The position numbers were made by a program, and so were the translations under genes. Shown here piece after piece: positions 1 to 5,368 of a DNA stretch of 5,368 bases. Source of the DNA: Chloroflexota bacterium. GTDB lineage: Bacteria > Chloroflexota > Anaerolineae > Anaerolineales > Villigracilaceae. How positions within the stretch are numbered: position 1 is the stretch's first letter; each line of letters opens with the position of its first letter. The notes below the pieces were generated by a model. That model saw only the letters and a program-made list of their open reading frames with translations. It searched no databases and was not told the DNA's origin. Location of the stretch: NCBI GenBank assembly GCA_021823555.1, contig JAKANW010000266.1, positions 1 through 5,368 of the forward strand, in the 5' to 3' direction.

Positions 1-1
1 T

Positions 2-28
2 TTTATAACGATTTTGTATATAAGTCAA
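2..28 (-). promoter_or_regulatory. Possible minus-strand promoter for a gene beyond the window
   Basis: Read on the minus strand, TTGACT (28-23) and TATAAA (7-2) resemble -35 and -10 hexamers separated by 15 bases, shorter than the usual 17. They lie downstream of the operon terminator, where a new transcription unit might begin. In such AT-rich DNA, matches like this arise easily by chance. Confidence 0.2.
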
Positions 29-32
29 ACAT

Positions 33-53
33 TTTATAATTATTTATTATAAA
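33..53. repeat. AT-only inverted repeat in the downstream spacer
   Basis: TTTATAAT and ATTATAAA form an eight-base inverted repeat around the five-base centre TATTT. It contains only A and T and lies in a stretch where 51 of the first 60 bases are A/T, so it may be a composition effect. It could be a protein-binding dyad or an unstacking element for the next gene. Confidence 0.35.
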
Positions 54-92
54 TACAGGTCTTTTTATGACAAATAGACTACGCCCGCCAAT

Positions 93-121
93 AAAAAAGC
101 CGACCTCTTGCGAGGTCGGCT
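93..121 (-). terminator. Rho-independent terminator of the operon
   Basis: On the minus strand a ten-pair stem (121-112 with 107-98, nine of the pairs being the core GCCGACCTC/GAGGTCGGC) closes a GCAA tetraloop of the GNRA type and runs directly into six T (98-93), then ATTGG. It begins about 20 bases after the potD TAG. The plus strand has no T-run after the stem, so it should act only on minus-strand transcripts. Confidence 0.95.
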
Positions 122-141
122 CAGGCGGACGGGGAAACGGG

Positions 142-1335
142 CTACTCGCCCTTGATCTCGGTCCAAATCTGATCGTAGAGCGGCAGGGCCTCTCCGACAT
201 CGTCAATGCGGTGACCGGCGGCAATGGCATCCGGCGGCGTGTTGGTGATGGGAGAGTTGAAGTAGGCGTTGTAGATGTCCGGCTGGTTGGCCTTGGCATA
301 TTCGAGCGCGGCCGCGCTCGGGTTGCTGTACGGGAAGTCGCGCAACATCAACCAGAAGACGTCGCCCTGCATGGTGTAGTTGATCCACGCATAGACGGCG
401 TCGAGGTGAGGCGCGCCGACCGGGATGGCGTAGTTATCCTGCCAGAGGATGGCGCCTTCGGTAGGATATACATACTTGATGGCCGGGTTCTCCTGCTGGG
501 CAAGGAACGCCTCGCCAGTCCAGGTCATGCCGAGATCCACGTCGCCGGCGATGAGGGCGGTCTTGGGGCTGTCGCTATCGAAGAGCTTAACATTCGGAAC
601 CAACTCGGCGAGCTTAGCCTTGGCCTCATCAAGTTGGGCGGGATCCTTCGTATTCACGTCATAGCCGAGGGTGAGCAGAGTCAGGCCGATCACGGCGCGT
701 GAATCGTCCAGCATGACGAGGCGGCCGGCGTATTCCGGATTCCACAGGTCAGCCCATGAGGTTGGCGCGGTGGTGACCTTGTCGGAATTGTAGACAATGG
801 CGTCGGTGCCGGCCTGGTAGGGGATGGTGTACTTGTTGCCCGGGTCGAAGGAGAAATTCAGGTAGTTGGGATCGAAACTGGCCAGCACGGGCAATTTGCT
901 GTGATCCAGTTCCTGGAGCAGGCCTTCGCGAATCATCAGGCTGACGATGTAGTCGGTCGGCTGGACAAGGTCGTAGGCCGCGCCGCCCGCCTTGAGTTTG
1001 GCGTACATCTCCTCGTTGGCAGAATACTCATCGCGGTTGACTTTCACACCGTAAACCAACTCAAAGCACTCGATGGCATCCGACGGGATGTACTCGGTCC
1101 ATACGAAGAGGTTCAATTCCTTCGAGGTGACCTCCATGGGGTACTGCGGCTCGGGGCAGGTAAAGCCGCTGGAGGTCACTTTGGGAGCGGATGCAGTGGG
1201 CGATTCGCCTCCGCCTCCGCCGCTATTGCCATTGCCTCCGCCACCTCCCCCTCCTCCGCCACTCGTGCAGGCTGTCAGCGCGAGGCTGAGCACGACCAGC
1301 ACGGCCAATAGATGGAACAATAGTTTCTTACTCAT
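142..1335 (-). CDS. potD: Spermidine/putrescine-binding lipoprotein PotD
   Basis: This is the extracytoplasmic receptor that captures polyamine and delivers it to PotB/PotC. The chosen start gives 397 residues (E. coli PotD 348). Residues 1-22 form a lipoprotein signal peptide: MSKK, a hydrophobic core, then lipobox LTAC with Cys23 as the lipid site. A tether of about 45 residues follows, with Gly runs at 26-34 and 39-43 and a Ser/Thr/Pro/Ala part. The binding domain starts near 72 (LNLFVWTEYIP) and includes MYAKLKAG (110-117), TSWADLWNPEY (192-202), LGMTWTGEAF (268-277) and ILWQDNYAIP (296-305), all close to PotD. By recalled alignment, pocket residues Trp79, Tyr82, Tyr129, Asp211, Trp272, Trp298 and Asp300 are kept, while E. 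coli Glu171 and Gln327 appear replaced by Ala214 and Ile377. Cys60 and Cys90 could form a disulfide. It is last in the operon, followed by a terminator. Putrescine versus spermidine preference cannot be settled here. Confidence 0.94.
   Translation of the reverse strand: MSKKLLFHLLAVLVVLSLALTACTSGGGGGGGGGNGNSGGGGGESPTASAPKVTSSGFTCPEPQYPMEVTSKELNLFVWTEYIPSDAIECFELVYGVKVNRDEYSANEEMYAKLKAGGAAYDLVQPTDYIVSLMIREGLLQELDHSKLPVLASFDPNYLNFSFDPGNKYTIPYQAGTDAIVYNSDKVTTAPTSWADLWNPEYAGRLVMLDDSRAVIGLTLLTLGYDVNTKDPAQLDEAKAKLAELVPNVKLFDSDSPKTALIAGDVDLGMTWTGEAFLAQQENPAIKYVYPTEGAILWQDNYAIPVGAPHLDAVYAWINYTMQGDVFWLMLRDFPYSNPSAAALEYAKANQPDIYNAYFNSPITNTPPDAIAAGHRIDDVGEALPLYDQIWTEIKGE
1207..1260 (-). repeat. Gly-codon simple repeat encoding the PotD tether
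   Basis: GGN codons dominate this tract (nine Gly, then NGNS, then five Gly), appearing on the plus strand as CCN triplets such as CCGCCTCCGCCG. It encodes the flexible spacer just after the lipidated Cys23. Low-complexity triplet tracts like this can change length in frame by slippage. Confidence 0.75.
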
Positions 1336-1340
1336 CTCTT

Positions 1341-1347
1341 CCTCCTT
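1341..1347 (-). promoter_or_regulatory. Strong ribosome binding site that sets the potD start
   Basis: AAGGAGG on the minus strand, a near-perfect Shine-Dalgarno, is five bases before the ATG at 1335. The alternative ATG at 1377 in the same frame lies inside the hairpin, lacks such a site and would put charged residues ahead of the signal peptide. This is the best ribosome binding site in the operon, consistent with binding proteins being made in excess of the permease. Confidence 0.85.
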
Positions 1348-1369
1348 GGGGTGGATGAAAATTGAAACA

Positions 1370-1395
1370 CACAGCATGCGCTGTGGTTTTCACAG
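1370..1395 (-). promoter_or_regulatory. Mutually exclusive short hairpins in the potC-potD gap
   Basis: Right after the potC stop the transcript reads CTGTG, CACAG and CTGTG in series. The middle block can pair with the first (five pairs, loop AAAAC, 1395-1381) or with the third (six pairs CACAGC/GCTGTG, loop GCAT, 1385-1370), but not both. No U-run follows directly, so it is not a normal terminator. It could stabilise the mRNA end, shield against exonucleases or tune potD expression. The stems are short, so chance cannot be excluded. Confidence 0.4.
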
Positions 1396-2280
1396 TTATT
1401 TTGCCTCGCGGCTTTGCAAACGTTGCAATAAAATGACTACACTTAGCACAATCAAAATCCAGACCGTGGAAAGCGCATTCACCTGCGGCGTGATAATGCG
1501 CCGCAAAAGGCCGTATACATAGATCGGCAGGGTGGTCGCGCCGGGGCCAGTGGTGAAGAAGGTGATGACGAAGTCATCAAGCGAGAGCGTGAAGGCCAGC
1601 AACCCGCCGGAGAGAACGCCGGGCAGGATCATCGGCAGGGTGACGCGCCAGAAGGTGACCAGTTCATTCGCGCCGAGGTCCATGGCGGCCTCTTCGAAGG
1701 ACTTGTCGAAACCGGCCAGGCGGGCCTGAACCACCAGGGTCACGAACGGGACGCTGAACGCGATGTGCGAGACGATGACCGTTCCCAGTCCCAGCGAGAG
1801 GCGGGCGTCGCCTGCCAGCCCGAGACCGTCATTGATCAACCCGAATAACTGGCTGAATAACGTCAGGATGCCGATGCCCATCACGATCTCGGGAATCACG
1901 ATGGGGATATACAACGAAAGTTGGGAGAACGGCTTGAGTCTGAAGTTGTAGCGCTGGATGGCGATGGCGGCCATCGTGCCAATCAATGTGGAGATCAGGG
2001 TGGAGGTGAAGGCGATGGTCAGCGTGTTGCGCGCCGCCAATCCCACTTCCTGATTCTTGGAAAGCTCGCAGAACCAGTGAAACGGTCCGCACGGACTTTG
2101 CGTGACGAGACTGCCGTCCGTTTGAAGCGGCCCAAAAGACGTGACGAACCCCGCAAAAAGCACGTTTGTGCGGGAGGCGTTGAAGGAATACAGCACGAGG
2201 ACAAATATCGGCGCGTAGAGGAAAAAGTACACCAGCACCGCGGCGGCGCGGATCAGGGGATGTCGGCGATGGGGATTCAT
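1396..2280 (-). CDS. potC: Spermidine/putrescine ABC transporter permease PotC
   Basis: This is the second channel subunit, pairing with PotB. The protein has 294 residues against 264 in E. coli. Hydrophobic segments are near 11-32, 84-106, 121-145, 165-186, 219-243 and 269-287. The EAA loop (196-221, [10 protein letters not shown] then LPMILPG) is intact. PotC-like signatures include [16 protein letters not shown] (22-37), [14 protein letters not shown] (129-142), [11 protein letters not shown] (230-240) and PQVNAL (265-270). Much of the extra length falls in the first outer loop (about 40-80), which holds the only cysteines, Cys64 and Cys71, again CX6C. The start overlaps the potB stop by four bases. 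The TAA stop is followed by a 60-base gap to potD. The first outer loop is the least conserved part by eye. Confidence 0.94.
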   Translation of the reverse strand: MNPHRRHPLIRAAAVLVYFFLYAPIFVLVLYSFNASRTNVLFAGFVTSFGPLQTDGSLVTQSPCGPFHWFCELSKNQEVGLAARNTLTIAFTSTLISTLIGTMAAIAIQRYNFRLKPFSQLSLYIPIVIPEIVMGIGILTLFSQLFGLINDGLGLAGDARLSLGLGTVIVSHIAFSVPFVTLVVQARLAGFDKSFEEAAMDLGANELVTFWRVTLPMILPGVLSGGLLAFTLSLDDFVITFFTTGPGATTLPIYVYGLLRRIITPQVNALSTVWILIVLSVVILLQRLQSREAK

Positions 2281-3200
2281 ACGGCTATGATCTCCTCTCC
2301 AAATCCGAATTTCCGCGTGTAGAAGTATGTGACGATCAACGTCATGATCATTAGAATCAGCGACGCAGCGGAGCCGAATGTGGGATCGCGCGCATCGAGG
2401 AACTGACGCTGGATCAGGTTCCCCACTAAAATCACCTGCCGCCCGCCGAGAATGTCGGAGACGATGAACGTGCCCATGACCGGGATGAAGACGAGGATCG
2501 TCCCGGCCACCACGCCCGGCATCGAGAGCGGAAGCGTGACCCGCAGGAAGGTGCGGATGGGATTGGCGCCCAGGTCCGCGGCGGCTTCGTAAAGCGCATT
2601 CTCGATCTTCTCGAGCGAGGTAAAGATCGGCAGGATCATGAACGGCAGAAATTCATATACCATACCCACCAGCACCGCGCCCGGGGTGTACAACATTTGA
2701 AGCGGCTCGAACGGCGCTCCAAAGCGGGCGGCCACCCAGCCGAGCAGGCCGTTGATCACGCCCTGCTCGCGCAGGAGCATCATCCACGCGTAGACGCGGA
2801 TGACGAAGTTCGTCCACAATGGGACGAGCACCAGCATCAACAAGGTATTGCGGCGCTTGGGCTGGGAGCGCGCGATGAAATAAGCCAGCGGATACGCCAG
2901 CAGAATGACCAGCACTGTGGTATTGAAGGCCAGCGTCAACGAACGCCAGAGGATGTTCGCGTATAACGAATCAAAACATGTGGTTTGACCTTCGGGACAA
3001 TCGCTCGAGATGCCGAACAGGCGGGCGTAATTGTGCAAACTGAAACCGTAGATCACGCCACCGTCCGCGTCGCGCGTGCCAAAACTGACCACGGCAGTGA
3101 GGATCAGAGGGATGATAAGCAGCCCCACCATGAAGACCAGCGTGGGCGTGACCAGCAGGGTCCCTTGCGCAGATTTGTTTTCTCGCAATCGCTTCAACAT
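2277..3200 (-). CDS. potB: Spermidine/putrescine ABC transporter permease PotB
   Basis: This is one of two integral membrane subunits forming the polyamine channel. The chosen ATG gives 307 residues beginning [10 protein letters not shown]. coli PotB is about 275-285. Six hydrophobic segments lie near residues 14-40, 88-110, 118-142, 174-196, 229-251 and 278-295. The cytoplasmic EAA loop that docks on PotA is clear between segments four and five (204-229, EAAADLGAN then LPLSMPG). Motifs resembling E. coli PotB include [14 protein letters not shown] and the segment around FIVSDILGG. The first extracytoplasmic loop is longer than my recollection of the E. coli loop and holds the protein's only two cysteines, Cys68 and Cys75 (CX6C). 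The stop overlaps the potC start as ATGA, which implies translational coupling. Assignment to PotB rather than PotC rests on gene order and these motifs. Confidence 0.93.
   Translation of the reverse strand: MLKRLRENKSAQGTLLVTPTLVFMVGLLIIPLILTAVVSFGTRDADGGVIYGFSLHNYARLFGISSDCPEGQTTCFDSLYANILWRSLTLAFNTTVLVILLAYPLAYFIARSQPKRRNTLLMLVLVPLWTNFVIRVYAWMMLLREQGVINGLLGWVAARFGAPFEPLQMLYTPGAVLVGMVYEFLPFMILPIFTSLEKIENALYEAAADLGANPIRTFLRVTLPLSMPGVVAGTILVFIPVMGTFIVSDILGGRQVILVGNLIQRQFLDARDPTFGSAASLILMIMTLIVTYFYTRKFGFGEEIIAV
2291..2300 (-). promoter_or_regulatory. Ribosome binding site of potC
   Basis: The purine run GGAGAGGAGA on the minus strand precedes the potC ATG by ten bases and lies inside the end of potB. 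Spacing is slightly long, but two overlapping GGAG/GAGGAG matches make it a strong candidate. Confidence 0.55.
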
Positions 3201-3205
3201 GGACG

Positions 3206-3211
3206 CCTCAC
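3206..3211 (-). promoter_or_regulatory. Ribosome binding site that sets the potB start
   Basis: GTGAGG on the minus strand lies five bases before the ATG at 3200 and overlaps the potA TGA stop. A longer frame opening with TTG at 3221 has no Shine-Dalgarno-like sequence before it, so the ATG at 3200 is preferred. Confidence 0.6.
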
Positions 3212-4326
3212 TTGTTGGCAAGAATGAGCGTATTTTCAGGGAATAAATTGATGCACACGTTCTGTCCCTGCGTGTAATACGCCCTCGGGTCGAGGCTCGA
3301 GATCTTATTCTGCTCCCACACCTTGATCGTCATGCCGTTCACGTCCACGTAGACGTGTGTATCCGAACCGATGTACGTGGAGGTCTTGACCGCGCCCTTG
3401 AAACAATTGATCTTCAGCGCAGGCTCCTCCGAGATGCGGATCTTCTCCGGGCGAATGGACACAACTGCCGTCTCGCCCAGTTTCAATTTGCCCGTATTCA
3501 GGCCGGTCACCTCGGACATCAAAGCGGGCACCAGCACCGACGCATGTTCTCCGTCCACCCTCTGAACCGTCCCTTCAAGAAAGTTGGATTCGCCAATAAA
3601 GTCTGCCACGAAGCGGCTGGACGGGCGTTCGTAAATTTCCACGGGCGTGCCCATTTGCATCACCTTGCCCTTGCTCATCACGGCAATGCGGTCCGACATG
3701 GTCAGGGCTTCCTCCTGGTCATGCGTGACGTAGACGAAGGTGATACCCACTTTCTGCTGGATGGCCTTGAGCTCGAGCTGCATTTCTTTACGGAGTTTTA
3801 GATCGAGGGCGCCGAGCGGCTCGTCGAGCAGGAGCACGTTCGGAAGTTTGACCAGGGCGCGGGCCAGCGCAACGCGTTGTTGCTGCCCACCCGAGAGCTG
3901 GCGTGGATAGCGGCGCTCCATTCCGTTCAATTGCACCATTTCGAGGATGCGCCCGACGCGGGCCTTGATCTCGTTGACCGGCGCCTTCTCCATTTCGAGG
4001 CCGAAGGCAATATTCTGGAAGACGGTCATGTGCTGGAAGAGCGCGTAGCTCTGAAACACAGTGTTGACCGGGCGCTGGAAAGGAGGCGTGTGCCCCATGG
4101 CCTTGCCCTCGATGAGCACCTCCCCTTCTGAGGGCCACTCGAACCCGGCAATCATGCGCAGGGATGTGGTCTTGCCGCATCCCGACGAGCCAAGCATGGA
4201 GAAAAACTCTCCATTCTTGATCTTCATATCCACGTGGTCAACCGCGTTCAACAGGGTACCTTCGGGAGTCTTGAAGGTTTTCACCACGTCACGCAATTCA
4301 ACGGCAAACTCGCTCAACTGACTCAT
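3208..4326 (-). CDS. potA: Spermidine/putrescine ABC transporter, ATP-binding protein PotA
   Basis: This is the cytoplasmic ATPase that powers polyamine import through PotB/PotC. The 372-residue length is close to E. coli PotA (378). All nucleotide-binding motifs are intact: Walker A GSSGCGKT (46-53, Lys52), Q-loop Gln92 in FQSYALF, ABC signature LSGGQ (144-148), Walker B VLLLDEP (164-170, catalytic Glu169), D-loop LGALD (171-175) and switch His202. The C-terminal third contains IRPEKI (291-296) and fits the TOBE-type regulatory domain typical of PotA and MalK-like importers. The ATG at 4326 follows the upstream stop with no gap and has GGGAG seven bases before it. It ends seven bases before the potB ATG. 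The family also transports sugars, iron or sulfate; the PotB/C/D neighbours give the substrate class. Confidence 0.95.
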   Translation of the reverse strand: MSQLSEFAVELRDVVKTFKTPEGTLLNAVDHVDMKIKNGEFFSMLGSSGCGKTTSLRMIAGFEWPSEGEVLIEGKAMGHTPPFQRPVNTVFQSYALFQHMTVFQNIAFGLEMEKAPVNEIKARVGRILEMVQLNGMERRYPRQLSGGQQQRVALARALVKLPNVLLLDEPLGALDLKLRKEMQLELKAIQQKVGITFVYVTHDQEEALTMSDRIAVMSKGKVMQMGTPVEIYERPSSRFVADFIGESNFLEGTVQRVDGEHASVLVPALMSEVTGLNTGKLKLGETAVVSIRPEKIRISEEPALKINCFKGAVKTSTYIGSDTHVYVDVNGMTIKVWEQNKISSLDPRAYYTQGQNVCINLFPENTLILANK

Positions 4327-5368
4327 TTACATGCTCCCATGAATGGATTTGAGTGTATCTTCCAGGCGGTCGAGCAGGGTGTCTATCTGCTCCCGCGTGA
4401 TGATCAAAGGCGGTTCGATGCGGATGGTTTGCGCGCTCGTCAACGTGCCTGCCACCAGGATGCCGCGTTTGAAGAGTCCCGCCGCTACCTTGTAACCGAT
4501 CTCTGGTGACTTGAAGTGCATGCCGATCAACAAACCTCTGCCCGTTATTTTCTCATATATTTGGGGATATTGCGCGGCGAATTTTTCAAGTCTTGGGATG
4601 AGGTATTCGCCTTTCTGCGCCGCCTGCTCCCAGAGCCGCTCGCGCAAGGTCACGTGGATGGCGGCAATGGCGGCCGAGCAAGCCAGCGCGTTGCCGCCCG
4701 TGGTGGTGGTGTGCATGAACGGGTTGGGGTACATCATCGGTTGGAAGATCTCATCCGTGGTGCAGACTGCCGAGATCGGCATCACGCCGCCGCCGAGAGA
4801 TTTGGCAACGGAGAGAATGTCGGGGGTCACACCCCAATGCTCGACGCCCCACAGCCTGCCCGTCCGGCCCAGACCGGTTTGCACTTCGTCCGCGATCAAC
4901 AACGCGCCATACTTTTTCGTCGCGGCGCGGATGCGCGGCCAGAAATCATCCGGCGGGACAATGGCGCCCGCCTCGCCCTGGATCGGCTCGAAGATCACGC
5001 CAGCCACGCCAATGCCGACCTTGTCGCAAATTTCCAGTTGTTTCTCCACCGCCTCCGCGTCGCCAAACGGGACGTGGTAAACGGGTCCCGCGTACATCGG
5101 TCCCATCGGCGCGCGATAATCAGACTTGCCCATCATCGAAAGCGAGCCCATCGTCTTGCCGTGGAAGGCTTTGACCGCCACGATGAAAGCGGCCTTGCCG
5201 GTGTAGAGCTTGGCGATCTTGATCGCCGCTTCAATGGACTCGGTGCCGCTGGCCGCGAACCAACTGTATTTCAAATTGCCCGGCGTGATCGTCGCGAGCA
5301 ATTTCGCCAGCACGCCGCGCAACGGGTCAATCAACTCCTGCGAGGGCATGGGCGAACGCTCGAGTTGC
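4327..5368 (-). CDS. patA: Putrescine aminotransferase, class III PLP-dependent (5' end outside window)
   Basis: This enzyme would transfer the terminal amino group of putrescine to a keto acid (2-oxoglutarate in the E. coli enzyme), giving 4-aminobutanal in the cytoplasm. The frame stays open to the window edge and begins mid-protein with QLERSPMPSQELIDPLRG, which resembles an internal stretch of E. coli YgjG, so the Met at 5349 is internal. Numbering from that Met, I see SGTES (34-38, PLP phosphate contacts), AFHGKTMG (61-68), EPIQGE (121-126), DEVQTG (154-159, the Asp that pairs with the PLP pyridine nitrogen), the AKSLGGG motif with Schiff-base Lys183, HTTTTGGN (213-220) and TIRIEPPL (308-315). 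About 346 residues are visible; E. coli YgjG has 459, so roughly 115 are missing. No frameshift is seen. The stop TAA directly abuts the potA start. Another omega-amino-acid or ornithine transaminase is possible, but the recalled similarity to YgjG and the Pot neighbours favour putrescine. Confidence 0.87.
   Translation of the reverse strand, partial: QLERSPMPSQELIDPLRGVLAKLLATITPGNLKYSWFAASGTESIEAAIKIAKLYTGKAAFIVAVKAFHGKTMGSLSMMGKSDYRAPMGPMYAGPVYHVPFGDAEAVEKQLEICDKVGIGVAGVIFEPIQGEAGAIVPPDDFWPRIRAATKKYGALLIADEVQTGLGRTGRLWGVEHWGVTPDILSVAKSLGGGVMPISAVCTTDEIFQPMMYPNPFMHTTTTGGNALACSAAIAAIHVTLRERLWEQAAQKGEYLIPRLEKFAAQYPQIYEKITGRGLLIGMHFKSPEIGYKVAAGLFKRGILVAGTLTSAQTIRIEPPLIITREQIDTLLDRLEDTLKSIHGSM
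4334..4338 (-). promoter_or_regulatory. Ribosome binding site of potA
   Basis: GGGAG on the minus strand sits seven bases before the potA ATG, inside the last codons of the aminotransferase gene. The patA stop and potA start are contiguous (TAAATG), so a ribosome ending patA could restart on potA. Confidence 0.6.

Noticed and set aside
67..702. A 211-codon plus-strand open frame antisense to potD, preceded by TATAAT and a weak AGGT.
   Set aside because: Its codons are aligned back to back with potD codons, the frame in which stops arise only from rare Leu/Ser codons in GC-rich genes. It also runs through the operon terminator and its product resembles no family I know.
1207..1260. A CRISPR-like or tandem repeat array on the plus strand.
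   Set aside because: The triplet pattern is explained by Gly codons in potD; there are no spacers or longer repeat units.
1336..1377. An ATG start for potD fourteen codons upstream.
   Set aside because: It lies in the hairpin, has no ribosome binding site and would disrupt a normal lipoprotein signal peptide; AAGGAGG marks the ATG at 1335.
1370..1395. An intrinsic terminator after potC.
   Set aside because: The stems are short and no immediate U-run follows; termination here would cut off the essential binding protein gene.
3201..3221. A TTG start for potB seven codons upstream, overlapping potA by 14 bases.
   Set aside because: No Shine-Dalgarno precedes it, whereas the ATG at 3200 has GTGAGG five bases upstream.
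3355..3801. A 148-codon plus-strand open frame antisense to potA.
   Set aside because: It lies in the same codon-aligned antisense frame over a conserved ATPase gene, and its translation shows no recognisable domain.
4511..5080. A 189-codon plus-strand open frame antisense to the aminotransferase.
   Set aside because: The opposite strand encodes conserved PLP-enzyme motifs throughout; the antisense product looks like composition-driven noise.

Overview
The window is almost entirely one minus-strand operon for polyamine uptake and use. In transcription order (right to left) it holds the 3' part of a class III aminotransferase of the putrescine aminotransferase (PatA/YgjG) type, then the four genes of a spermidine/putrescine ABC importer: potA (ATPase), potB and potC (permeases) and potD (substrate-binding lipoprotein). 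A textbook Rho-independent terminator closes the operon about 20 bases after potD. I see no RNA gene, insertion sequence, CRISPR array or broken gene.

Layout: 5368-4327 is patA, whose N-terminal part lies outside the window. 4326-3208 is potA, whose ATG directly abuts the patA stop (TAAATG). 3200-2277 is potB. 2280-1396 is potC, overlapping potB by four bases (ATGA). 1395-1336 is a 60-base gap with mutually exclusive short hairpins and a strong Shine-Dalgarno. 1335-142 is potD. 121-93 is the terminator. 92-1 is a very AT-rich spacer (9 G/C among the first 60 bases) with promoter-like hexamers but no gene. No stretch of 300 bases lacks a gene.

How the genes work together: PotD, tethered to the outer face of the membrane by a lipid-modified cysteine, captures the polyamine and hands it to the PotB/PotC channel. 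PotA hydrolyses ATP to drive import. The aminotransferase would then remove a terminal amino group from imported putrescine, giving 4-aminobutanal and feeding 4-aminobutyrate metabolism. The close packing suggests import and first catabolic step are co-expressed, so the polyamine may serve as a nitrogen or carbon source.

Organism: a bacterium with moderately high GC in its genes. The PotD lipobox with a long Gly-rich tether would suit a cell without an outer membrane, and the overall feel of the proteins suggests Chloroflexota (Anaerolineae-like). This is inference only, as nothing in the window fixes the taxon.

I did not find an undescribed system. The points most worth a second look are the alternative hairpins before potD, matching CX6C cysteine pairs in the first outer loop of both permeases, and apparent substitutions in the PotD polyamine pocket.
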